Assembly: GCA_039545355.1 (NCBI GenBank)
Contig: BCJJ01000001.1
Span: forward strand, 1,362,570-1,426,569
Reading direction: 5' to 3'
From: Trichosporon coremiiforme
Taxonomy: Eukaryota; Basidiomycota; Tremellomycetes; Trichosporonales; Trichosporonaceae
Length of the DNA stretch: 64,000 bases
Of the stretch, positions 54,776-64,000 are shown one piece after another. Both the position numbers and the translations under genes were made by a program. The notes under the pieces are model-generated. The model made no database searches. It was not told the origin of the DNA and saw only the letters and a list, made by a program, of their open reading frames with translations. The first letter of the stretch is position 1. Each line of letters begins with the position of its first letter.

Positions 54776-56802
54776 CTAACAGGAGGTAGTCGGTTCTTCT
54801 TTCACGGGCTCCTCTTTCACAGGCTCGCCCTTCACGGTTTGTGATGCAGGCTCGTGCGCGAGCGCGAGCGCTTGTTTGGATCCATCAAATACGTGCCGGT
54901 CTGCACGGCCCTCTCCCAGCTCCTCAGACTCGTTCTTCACGTCGATTCCTTCCTTGACTAGCTTTTCCGGGTCATCTGGCTCGTCATCAGGCCCAGGATC
55001 ACGCATACACGGCCCTCTCCCTTCAGCCTTGACATCAAGGATCTTGAACGCGCTACACTCCGTCTTGCCAGCGCGCGAGCCCTGGCATTGCCAGAAGAAG
55101 ACCATGCCGTCGTCGACGATCTCGCGCCCATTCACCGTCATGACGCTGCTGCGCCGGATTCCATGCGCGGCGCGGACTTTGCCCTTCTGGTCGGCTCGGA
55201 GGGACCTGCATGTCAGCTACCACTTGGTCGAAGCAGCTGAAGGGAAGAGTGATACGCACATGGGCAAGTCACACTTGCACTTTGGCGTTCGTTCTGAGAG
55301 AAAGTCTGCCGTCAGCTCTCAAAGCGTCAAACGAGCTTACCATCACGATAGAAGCGGAAGGTGATATTGATCCGCGACGTGTGTGTCTCCTGCTTTTCTG
55401 GTGGGACGGGGTTACCCTCCCTGTCCCACTGAGGGCGGTAGATGTCGATTGCTCTCTGCGGGGGTATGCTGAGGTCAGCTAGTGTTTTGCATGCTACCAA
55501 GCTTTCCGAAAGTTCAGTGGGTTGAGCGAGAAAGAAGCCACTCACGTGTGCTTGTACCTCTCCTGACAACCGGGGGTCATGAGCACGAGTGAGTTGTGCG
55601 TCAGGTCGACTTCGTACGTGCGCACCGGTCCGGAGTCGAGCTCGGACGCGGTCGGGCGTAGCCGAAACGTGCGGGGCACGCCGAGCGACAGACTCGCAAT
55701 CGTCGGATACGGACCCAGGTTTGTGAGTTGGTCAGCGTGGAATCCGACACTGGGATGTCAGCTGTCGCGAGTGTCTCAAGCTCTCGCGGCGGGTGGGATC
55801 GAGGGACAGTGGACACGTTCGCTCAGCTGCGCGGGGTAGAATTTGGCAGCTGATCAGGGTGACTCACGTCGCTGCGGCCCCTTCGTAGCGATTCGCGGCG
55901 CACATGTTTGCCCGCCATCGTCCCCGCCACTCAAGCGGATATCGCGGTACGCTGTCGAGGTACTCGTTGACTGCGTCTTCAACGAGGACAGCCGCTTTCT
56001 CCAATTGCGGTGGCATTTTCTGGTCTGTCAGCTTGTCCAGGTGAGCAACATAGTTGTAGCAGAACATGAACCGCCGAGATTCATCCGCTGCACTTGACCA
56101 ACGCCGACTCACGAAATACTCCACCGGCGCCCCGGAGAGAAGGTAGTCGCGCCAGACACCGAACACCTTGGGTGTGCGGCTGTACGTCGAACTCGAGTGG
56201 TTGGACATGCACTCGCGGCCGTTCAAGAAGAACTTGTTGTAGTTCCACTTGGGCGACTCGGCCATCATGACGTGGTACAGTTGGGTTGCGAACTGCGGGC
56301 TCAGTGGAGACTGCAGCATGGCGACGGGGATCCCGGACGCCTTGATGGCCGCCGGTGTGCCTAGGCGGAGTGGTGGTAGCTTCAACGGCTCTGTTGTCGC
56401 AAAGAGCCGTGGTTTGGGTGCAGATGCTTTCAGAAGGGAAGACCACGCGCCCTTCTGCGCCTCGCGGTCGATCTCAGGCAGCGGTTCTGGTGGAGCTACT
56501 GGTGGACTGTGCTCGCGTGATGCGGAGCTCGGTTTTGCACGTTTTGAATTGGGACTGGCGATAGAAGAGCGCTTCGGCTTCATGAAGAAGTCAATGCCTC
56601 GTTGTCGCTTCCTCCTATTTGAGACATCGCCTGAGCCTGAGCCTGAGCCTTCCTCTATGCCGAGCAGGAGCAGCTCTGCTGCGCGGCTCACGTCATTGTC
56701 GGAGCGGTCGAGCGCCTCGACATAGTCCTCGAGCGGATAGGTCGCGGGTTCGAGGACATAGATAAGGTATGCGAGGGCTGCGTCGCGCTCCTCCTGGCTC
56801 AT
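54776..56802 (-). CDS. AlkB-like 2OG/Fe(II) dioxygenase with CUE-like and GRF zinc-finger parts
   Basis: Six exons: 56802-56113, 56019-55868, 55749-55546, 55468-55341, 55305-55260 and 55205-54776 (549 aa). Residues 1-50 look like a CUE-type ubiquitin-binding helix bundle; a basic/PKRS-rich nuclear-type linker follows. The AlkB core has WNYNKFFLNG, VGFHADQL (HxD iron ligands), RYKHT (distal His) and SRINITFRFYRD (the RxNxTFR 2-oxoglutarate motif). A GRF-type zinc finger follows: CKC, then FFWQC and ECSAFKIL. GRF fingers bind single-stranded nucleic acid, so the likely role is oxidative demethylation of alkylated DNA or RNA. The C-terminus has KEEP repeats. The first intron (93 nt) is in frame and stop-free, so retention would give a longer protein. 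The start at 56802 is preferred over a far upstream ATG because it opens the CUE-like helix. Confidence 0.88.
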
Positions 56803-57546
56803 GGCGAAGGGTGAAATGAAAGCGAGGAAGGCAGTGTGTTTGACACCTCGCTCCACGATCGTCGCCTGACGGTGGACATTGCAGGTGGAGGTGGTTGAGT
56901 CAACTGGGGAGGATGTGCCTTTGTTTGGTTCCGGCTGGGCGATCAGGGCGGGTTCGCGTGGCTGTCCCGGCGGCTGGCGGAACCCGGGTGATTCACTGAG
57001 CTTATGAGCCTGCGGTGAAGATGAAGCGGAAAGGGGGCGATGTCTCACAACATCACAAGAAGGTGGAGCCAACAGAACATCTGCATACCCAGAGATGATG
57101 ACGATGGACAATGGATGTTGCAAGAGCTTGGCGTGCACTGGAAAGGGCGAAGAAGACGCCACGCGATCCGTTTCACCAGAAGGAACAGTGGGTCAGGCTG
57201 GTCCTGGCTGGGTCTGGTCTGTGCATGAGGCTTTCATTTGACGCCGCTCGTCGCCCGAAATCGCGACTGTTCACGCGTAGCGTGTTCGTCCAGGGCGGGC
57301 CAGCCGATTCAGGCAAGTCTGTGCATGCCGTTACCGTTCGTTCGTACTATCTCCCCTCACCAAGACCATCCGTTTGCCGTCGCTGAGCTGTCGGTGTCTC
57401 CCGATCCCTCTTCTCTCTCCTCACAACGAGTTCCCCGCATTCATCTCTCTCGCATCGACGACACCGTCCTGTATCTTGTACCACACCTGTAGACACACTC
57501 TAGGCTAAGGCTCTCTCTCCAAAACAACAATAAAATTCGCCCCATC
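56803..57546. promoter_or_regulatory. Divergent promoter region, AlkB-like / EF-hand genes
   Basis: Both genes start at the edges of this 0.74-kb region. On the EF-hand side AACAACAATAAAATTCGCC precedes the ATG. An open frame on the minus strand continues upstream of the AlkB start, but it encodes a low-complexity Ser/Pro-rich stretch that I take for leader. Confidence 0.4.
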
Positions 57547-58709
57547 ATGGCCTTCATCGCACCCCTCCTGCTTGCGACGATGGCCCTCGCCCACGGCGGC
57601 CACGGCCACGGCGGCGACGACCCGCACGCCGCAGCCGCCAACGACAACTCGCTCGGTTACGCCCAGCGACACGTGAGTCACCATGTCTGTGGGTCGGAAC
57701 TAACGCGCAGATGATGTCCGAGCATCACATTGACGAGTTCGACCTGCCTGCGTTCTTCAAGCTGCACGACCTTGACTCGGACGGGTTCTGGACGACCGAG
57801 GAGATCGCCGCCCTCTACGGCCTCCGGCACCATTCGGTCACGGGCGAGGAGAAGAAGACCCCCGACGGGCTCGAGGAGCAGATCGTCTCCGCTGTCCTGG
57901 CCAAGCTGGACAAGAATGGCGACTGTAAGTTAACCACGATGCTCGGCACAGACTCTTGAGCTAACGCTGCAGCCAAGATCTCGCTCAAGGAGTACGTCGC
58001 CGGCGGCGTCGATGGTCTCCCGACGATTGGCGACTTTAAGCACCTCGGCCACCACTACGACGAGGAGTCCGAGTACTTCCTTCACCACGAGGAGCTCTAC
58101 CACAACACGCCCGAGACCCAGACCGACGATTCGTACACCCACCCGGAGGACATTGAGCACTTCAAGTGTGAGTATGAGCGAGCGAGTGTAGAGCAAGTGT
58201 AGGACGAGCAGAGGGCTGGAGCAGTCGACGTCGTTCATGACTTTGCCAGCGGCGACAGCGCAGCCTACCTGTTCTCCCTTATGTCACGCCAGGCACTGCC
58301 GAGCCGTGCCTATTTCTGTCCGCAGCCTCCATCCTCTCCTACACCCTGTTTTCTCCGCACCTTACCAAGCTGACATTCAGACCACGAGAAAATCGAAGCC
58401 GAGGAAGACGCGCGCGAGCGCCTCTTCGAGGGTCTTGCCCCGGACGCCGATTTGGACCAGGACCACGCAGCCCAGGACCCGCTTGACGCACACGCCCACG
58501 CGGCAGGCGACGGGCCGAAAGCCGACAGCGACGAGAGCAAGGCGCACAAGCTCGTCAAGGACAAATTGGGAGCTGGATCGCCGAATCGCCTCGTTGCTGA
58601 GGCTGCCGGTGGACGGCCGAAGCACAGGCGTTCGGACGCCGAGCGCGCACGCAAGGACGCGCCGTGGAAGTACAGGATGAGGGCGGGGCTGAGGAGTGAT
58701 GAGTTCTAA
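57547..58709 (+). CDS. Secretory-pathway EF-hand protein (nucleobindin/SSP120-like)
   Basis: Four exons: 57547-57672, 57711-57924, 57973-58167 and 58381-58709 (287 aa). A signal peptide (MAFIAPLLLATMALA) is followed by a His/Gly-rich segment (HGGHGHGG) that could bind metal. Two EF-hands are visible: HDLDSDGFWTTEEI and LDKNGDSKISLKEY, both with intact Asp/Asn calcium ligands; between them lies a leucine-bearing helix as in nucleobindins. The C-terminal half is charged (EAEEDARERLFEG) and ends RMRAGLRSDEF; SDEF is not a standard HDEL-type signal, so ER retention is uncertain. SSP120-type proteins work as cargo-related calcium binders of the secretory pathway. The gene lies head-to-head with the AlkB-like gene and converges on the wax-synthase-like gene. 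Confidence 0.9.
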
Positions 58710-59058
58710 GCCGGGCGACAGCTCCGAATGAGTTGGGACCAAAGGCAGAGTTAGCTCTAGCTGAACGCGAGCGGCGAGCTGGAGCAAGCCGAGAGCGGAG
58801 TGAGCTGGAGCCTATCGACTGAGTGAGCTTGTGTTATGGACTTGGAGACGGCGGAGCTGAGGCGAGGGCAGGCCCTCCGCCTCTTGGCTGCAGCTCCGAA
58901 GTCTCCCCTATCCAGCTCCAAATCCCAGGTGATACTATTCTTGCATGCAGTCATAATCCATTGTTGAAACAGTCTAAGTGTCTATAGTCATTAATCTGGC
59001 GCGCCAGCGCCATGTACTCGCCGAGCTCTACTCTAGGCGTCCATTTGTCTCATTCCTC
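58710..59058. terminator. Convergent 3' region between EF-hand and wax-synthase-like genes
   Basis: Both flanking genes end here. The tract around 58742-58830 is rich in AGCTC/GAGCT-type inverted motifs (GCTCTAGCTGAAC, GAGCGGCGAGCTGGAGC) that can fold back. AT-rich words around 58930-58995 suit polyadenylation of either transcript. No exon is seen. Confidence 0.4.
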
Positions 59059-60972
59059 TTAAGCCATCGGGGCAAAGGCATACTTCAGCAGCCAGTCGGC
59101 AATGTACGGCCCGGCAACAGGCTGCAGCGCATACTGCCCCGCAATACCAGCATCGAGCCATGCGTCGCCCGCCAGCCTAGACGTGGCAAAGAGGAATCCC
59201 CAGGCCCAGACCCGTCCCCAGAACCCACGCACGCGGTATCCCGTGATATTCTTCCAGGCCACCTCCGCAATGCACGCGAAGGAGGACGCGACGAAGAAGG
59301 AACCCAGCGGGATCGGCGCCGCGATGGGATCCATCAGCAATGATCCTAATGAGTGCAGGAGGCCAGAGTAGAGGAACGAGAGCGGGAAGAGGACCAAAGG
59401 TGAGGCGGGGAGACAGAGCAACTTGGCGGTGCAAGACGAAAGGACGATGAACTGGTGGCGGAAGAGTTGATGCCACCTTCTTCCCCAGAGATCAATGACT
59501 GACTCGGCCTTCCACGGCTGGTCGAACACGTCCACGTCCCAGGCGGAGATCTCCCACCCGAGGGCGAGGAACAGCACGGCAGCGCCGTGGTAACAGACTG
59601 AAATGCCCCAGTAGACGGCACTAGCGACACAGCTGAGGACGCAGAAAGCGACAACGACGCGGGGAACGACGATACCCGTGTGCAGCTGGGGCAGGATCTC
59701 AATCGTCGTGCTGTCGAGGAACCGCTTGAGTGCGGAGACACCGTCAACGGCTCCATGGGCCAACGTGTCCGGCGCCATTTGACGGATGAGAGAGAAGGCC
59801 GTGTCGAGCACAGTGTAGAAGAAGAGGAAGTACTTGAATTGACGCGCGATGGCGCCGAGACGGGAGCTGGGGCGGGGACCGACGCGGGGCTCGTGACGCT
59901 CAAGAGCGGGAAGGTTGTGCGCCACCTCGTAAGGCGTGCGCTCCACTTTCCTGTGCTTGCGCTTGCCGTTCGCCTTGCCGTTCGCGTGGCCGTTGGTGGA
60001 GCCGTTGGTGGAGCCGTGGGTGGAGCCATTGGCGACACCGTTGACGCCATTCGCGTGTCCGTTCGCCGATCCGTTCGCGACGCCGTTCGAGGTGGGCTTG
60101 TCGACGCCAGTCAGGCCGAGAGCTCCACCCTCCTCTTCCTGGATATCGCCGACGGTATAGTTCGGCGGGCCGGCCATGTGGTCCAGCCCCACACTGCCCA
60201 TACGCAGCAGACGCGAGTTCATGCAGAGGTCGAGGGCTGCGCGCCACTTTGGCCGCGGGGGGTAGTATGGGTCGCGCACGCCGCGGGAAAGGAGGGCAAA
60301 CTCGGCAGACTTGACGGCCAAGTGGAGCCAGACGACGTTCAAGGCGCAGTTCCAGATGTTCAGGAGGGGATCTGGGGGTCAGCTTTTGCTCAATCTGGCC
60401 GTAGCTCTGGTGCGGAGGGAAGGCGACGGGTGCGGAGTTCGGAGGTGTGGTGTTGGGGCAGTGCTGTGGGGCGGGGGGCTGGGCTCCACACCACACCACT
60501 CCGCACGGATGCATACAGCGCAACGACGATGCGACATTGTGTAAAATGCTGGAGGGTGACGCAGCGTTGCGTGCTCGCTTCCGCTGTGCTCGCTCTGCTC
60601 GCCCGCCCGGTCGCATTCCGCACAGATGCGTTACTCACCCGTAAACCTGTAGGAGAAGTAGCTCCTCGCCATGAGCATGAGCGCGACGACGCCAGCGGCA
60701 AGACGGAGCAGGCGGTTGGAGCCCTGCTGGCGCTTCGTGCCACGCTCACCCTCCTGGACAAGCAAGAATGCCTGGACCCAGACCGCAAAAGCGGGAAGGA
60801 GGAAGTACTCTGCCAACCTGTGGGGCTGGGCGAGATCGACACCGCGCAGCGCCGCCTCGTGCACTGGCGCCAGGAGGCCGAAGGGCTTGCTCCACATGTC
60901 GGCCCAGCCGGAGGGCGTGAGGAGGGCCGTGTAGTCGCTCGCCATCTGGCGGAGAGAGGCGTTGAGGTCCAT
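59059..60972 (-). CDS. Wax-synthase-domain membrane acyltransferase
   Basis: Two exons: 60972-60639 and 60371-59059 (548 aa), separated by a 267-nt intron. At least six hydrophobic helices are visible (for example AEYFLLPAFAVWVQAFLLV, VVVAFCVLSCVASAVYWG and LVLFPLSFLYSGLLHSLGSL). The segment SVIDLWGRRWHQLFRH is the hallmark of the MBOAT-related wax synthase domain, with His and Arg residues likely in the active site. Such enzymes in fungi acylate alcohols, sterols or secondary metabolites. A cytosolic loop (about residues 165-230) is an Asn/Gly/His/Ala low-complexity array of NGxANG units. The initiator Met at 60972 gives an intact MDLNASLRQM start; the frame upstream is leader. The substrate is unknown. 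Confidence 0.85.
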
Positions 60973-61756
60973 GGTGGTGAACCTTGAACGGATGGTCGGT
61001 GGCAAGACTTGTTGTGACAAAAGTTGGGGAGTAATATGAACGAACGGCGACGGTGACGCCCGCCTGAACCCCTGGCTGGCCGGGCTGGAGCGGTGACGAT
61101 CCACACGGCCCGTCCCTGAGTCACCTGAGGCATCGCGGGCCGGCCGACTTTATCACTGTACGGGCGTGCCCTACTCTGCCCTACTCGGGCATGTGACCGG
61201 TTCTCCCTTTGCTGTGAATGCCGCTGGCGCCCGCCAAGGGCTGGGTGCACGCCGAAGCCCCCCCGTACATGTCAGCTTGCGTGCGTCAGGAGTTCCGAGA
61301 GCGATAACAATCAACGCTGATAGGCGTAGAGTCTGCTTCGGATTCCGTCGAAAACAGTCTGGATCTCGTCCGGAGTCAAGCCATGTCGCGGATAGCTCTC
61401 ATGGGTCGGCCCACGCGCATGTCTTGCAGCTCATCGGCGCCGCGACGACACAATTTTGCTCCGAAACTCCTTCTTGAGGTCGTTCCAGCGAACATGACTG
61501 GCCAACTGTTGGCGTCGAGAGCCCGCGTCGCACGCAAGCAGCGGTGACCTTGTAGGCCCCCGGCCCCGATGCATTCCGCATGCCTTCTTGACGAAGCTGC
61601 CGAAGCAAACTGCTCGAAGAAGAAGCAGCTCACTTCGAAGCAAACATGGCTTCTCCCGACTTTGTTCTTGACGACGCGCGAGTGTTGAAGTTAAGCCCGA
61701 CCGGATATCGCGCTTCGCATATCGAGAGCCGGTCAGAAACCCGTCGACGTTGGTGC
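60973..61756. other. Upstream region of the wax-synthase-like gene
   Basis: No gene is supported. The sequence just upstream of 60972 holds the promoter for the minus-strand gene, with a G/C-rich stretch at 61060-61150. The remaining open frames are overlapping and unconvincing. Confidence 0.35.
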
Positions 61757-61787
61757 TAAACGCGGTTTAAACGCTAAACCGCGTTTA
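61757..61787. repeat. Perfect 13-bp inverted repeat (hairpin/cruciform)
   Basis: TAAACGCGGTTTA (61757-61769) and its exact reverse complement TAAACCGCGTTTA (61775-61787) flank a 5-base spacer AACGC. The element is intergenic and AT-rich at the arm ends. It could be a regulator site, a transcript hairpin or a relic of a mobile element; the sequence alone does not decide. Confidence 0.85.
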
Positions 61788-62739
61788 CATCGCATGAAAC
61801 GGAACTGCAATCATACAAATGCTTTCTTCCCGTTACACCCTACCTCAGCTTGCATTCGCATTCGCGTACCCCCTCCTCCATTATATGCTTCACCTGATCA
61901 CTCTGGACATCCGACAGACGCAAGCACATGTTGTGAGCGTGGTAGTGCCCATGCGTTGGTCCCAATGCGGGGCTCAGGCGCTGCTAAGCAGGGCCGGGCC
62001 TGAGTCACGGCGCGTCCACTGGTCACCCAGGACCACCACTGAAGTGCCGCCAAGTGCGCCCGCAGCAAAAGGAACAGCTTAATGAATAGCAGCCGCGACA
62101 AACCTCAGCACATGGTGGCCGTACGGCGCACACGGCGCAGACGGCGTAACGGACCGTGCGCCATTCGCTAACTTTTCTCCACGCCTTCTATCCGTGACAG
62201 CTCTCGTGACCATAGTACTGATGCACTTTTACATACTCACTCCTCACACTCAAAGTGGACAACGGCGAGCGTTGACGACAGCGACGATACGCAAGTGGTC
62301 AACACCTCGGAGTGAAAGCCAAGTCCCGAGACAGCACAGACCCGACGCCGCCGAACTCGCCCCGATCCCGCCAGGTCAGGTCACCCAAGTGCCAACCCCC
62401 AGCTCTCCACAGCTCACTGTGCCGCGCCCGGTCCCAGTGTGCCCAGCGTGCCCAGCGTGCCGTGATCGAGCCGTGACTCGGCACTGGCTCCAGGTTCAGT
62501 GACCACTGTGACATTGCGGCTCCTACAACTGGTTCCCTCAACCAAGGCTTCCAAGGCTGAGCGAGTCTTGGTCGTCGCACCTTTTCATTACTGCTTGTCC
62601 GACCCTCTCGCTTGCCTAGGACAGTAGCCCGACAGTCCGGTTACAGCGACACAGCACGGCGGCTTTGACAGCCTGCGATAGACGGCGACACGACGGAGCC
62701 CCTCGACGGCAGAGACAGTGAAGATTAGAGTGAGGCACG
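61788..62739. other. Intergenic region upstream of RSR1
   Basis: No supported gene. It contains the promoter of the RSR1-like gene; GTGCCCAGCGTGCCCAGCGTGCC near 62437-62460 is a short direct repeat. The leader just before 62740 is AG-rich. Confidence 0.35.
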
Positions 62740-64000
62740 ATGCGTATTCTCAAGGTACGTCCTCCCTCCTCCCCTCTCCCGTTCGGATAAGGCAGTCTGC
62801 TTCCTGCCTCTTCTGGATCGAGTCTGCTCTTGTCCTCTGGCATCCGAACGCCGAGACACTCCAACGTCGAGGCACGATACGCAGCCATGGACGATAAGAA
62901 ACCAGCTCGCTGACCCCTCGCAGTGCGCAGTGATGGGCTCCGGCGGCGTCGGCAAGACGGCCCTGACGTGCCGGTTCGTGAATGGCGAGTACATCGAGAC
63001 GTACGACCCGACGCGTAAGTAGCCTCTTGAGTGGTACTGACACCAAGTCGAGGATTCATGTACGTATCAATCTTTGGCTTTCCTCCCACCCTTTCGCACC
63101 TTATGATCCCGCCTCTGCTCCAGCAGCATTCCGACTTGCAGCGGGAAAGGAGCGAAGCGTACTGGACTGGAGGGGGGCTGACAGGGTAGAGAAGCAGCCC
63201 TTCGGTCGCGTACTTCGGCCGCTACGCGACCTCGGAGCCAAGCTAATGACAGACCGAAAACAATTCATGGTCGACGCACAAACCGTCATCCTCGAAGTGC
63301 TCGATACGGCCGGTATTGACCAGTACCTCGCCCTGCACGACTTGTTCATGCGCGAGAGTGATGGTTTCGTGCTAGTTTTCTCGTGAGTTTGATCGAAGGG
63401 AGAGACTGAGCGGAACGGTTGGGGGATGACTGAGCGGACTGAGCGGACTGAGCGGACGCTTGGTGGTCACTGAGCACTGTGGAGAGGACGTGCTCTGCGT
63501 CGCCTCCCCATCGCTCAAGCAGCATGGATGTATAGGAGGGGTGTACCTGGGAACTGTCCGGTCGCGAACAGGGAGGAGAGGGAAGAAGCGAGAACGACAG
63601 GCAAAAGGCTGGGAGAAGATGAGGACGAGGAAACGGCTCGCTGACGCTCGCAGACTCCTGTCCAAGGAAAGTTTCGACGACGTGGTGCGCACGCGCGACC
63701 AGATCATGCGGTTGAAGCAGGAAGACGTGGTGCCAATGGTCATTGTGGGCAGTACGTATCCTCCTCCTTCCTCCCCTCTCGATACCTCACCCACTGATGT
63801 TCAGACAAGTGCGACCTGACCGGCGAGAGAGTTCTCCCGTCACAGCTAGGCGAGCAACTCGCCGCGCGGGCAGGAGGAGTGTACCTCGAGACGTCGGCCA
63901 GGTCCAACGTCAACGTGATGCGCGTGTTTCACGAAGTTGTGCGACAGATGAGGCTGCATCCGACGAAGGATATGAGGGAGAGGGAGGCGAGGCGGAAGAA
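62740..64000 (+). CDS. RSR1: Ras-family GTPase, RSR1/BUD1 type (3' end beyond the window)
   Basis: Exons 62740-62754, 62924-63014, 63048-63059 (12 nt), 63253-63382, 63654-63751 and 63805 to beyond 64000; the 3' end is cut by the window. Rsr1/Bud1 marks the site of polarised growth. Landmarks are MGSGGVGKT (P-loop), YDPTLEDSYRK (effector loop, completed only when the 12-nt exon is included), [12 protein letters not shown] (switch II), NKCDL (G4) and ETSA (G5). Yeast Rsr1 also has Ile after DTAG where Ras has the catalytic Gln, so GTP hydrolysis would depend on its GAP. After the G domain the sequence turns basic, as expected for the hypervariable tail; the CAAX box is outside the window. A Rap-type GTPase is the alternative name for the same subgroup. 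Confidence 0.88.

Noticed and set aside
56803..57162. N-terminal extension of the AlkB-like gene to 57162
   Set aside because: The extra 120 residues are low-complexity and include leader-like sequence; the CUE-like helix begins directly after the ATG at 56802.
59680..60987. Plus-strand open frame of 435 codons opposite the wax-synthase-like gene
   Set aside because: The opposite strand has clear membrane helices, the wax synthase motif and a spliced start; this frame is biased and signature-free.

Overview
The window is nuclear DNA of a GC-rich basidiomycete yeast. The evidence is: protein-coding genes split by many short GT-AG introns (about 33-100 nt, donors mostly GTGAGT, branch sites CTGAC/CTAAC a few bases before the acceptor); protein sequences closest to Tremellomycetes (CDK1 with PSTSIRE, a CDC12-type septin, an AlkB protein with a GRF finger); an intron-containing tRNA-Val; and no bacterial-style operons. 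Trichosporonales (Trichosporon/Cutaneotrichosporon/Apiotrichum type) is my best guess and is an inference. All exon boundaries below were worked out by hand from reading frame, splice consensus and protein family conservation.

Layout. 0.3-9.3 kb: GT61 glycosyltransferase (+), septin CDC12 (+), a membrane J-domain protein (-) and a six-exon phospholipase D-like protein (-). 10.2-15.3 kb: short-chain dehydrogenase (+), a small cysteine-rich secreted CFEM-like protein (+) and a TPR/F-box/LRR protein of the Dia2/Pof3 type (-). 15.5-21.6 kb is gene-poor: a 10-bp minisatellite, a broken VWA-domain gene and one small serine-rich protein. 21.6-26.3 kb: two flavoproteins sharing one promoter region, a flavin monooxygenase (-) and a Rieske/AIF-type oxidoreductase (+). 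tRNA-Val(AAC) lies at 26.8 kb, followed by a gene-poor stretch. 29.3-35.8 kb: a 2-oxoglutarate oxygenase (-) diverging from an NCS2/NAT nucleobase permease (+). 38.7-43.7 kb is a small graveyard of lineage-specific genes: a BTB-like pseudogene, a RidA gene, an intact F-box-like gene and a multiply frameshifted paralogue beside it. 45.7-64 kb is dense housekeeping: a hypothetical protein, an M50B-like membrane protease, a relic of a UbiA/COQ2-type prenyltransferase, LSM2, SEN34, an acidic protein, CDK1, an AlkB-like dioxygenase, a nucleobindin-like EF-hand protein, a wax-synthase-domain acyltransferase and the start of an RSR1/BUD1-type GTPase running off the right edge.

Functional themes. Cell-cycle and polarity genes (CDC12, CDK1, RSR1) and RNA processing genes (LSM2, SEN34) are scattered singly, as usual for fungi. 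The most distinctive feature is gene architecture: many micro-exons (an exon of only ATG, then 11, 12, 13, 19 and 27 nt) that carry essential motifs, ultra-short introns, and a RidA gene whose 3' end could give a peroxisomal targeting signal by a 4-nt shift in acceptor choice. I found no bacterial-type system, no CRISPR array and no autonomous transposon. I see no convincing undescribed multi-gene system; the best leads are the RidA splice switch, the CFEM-like protein, the permease with a changed signature motif and the decaying gene family.
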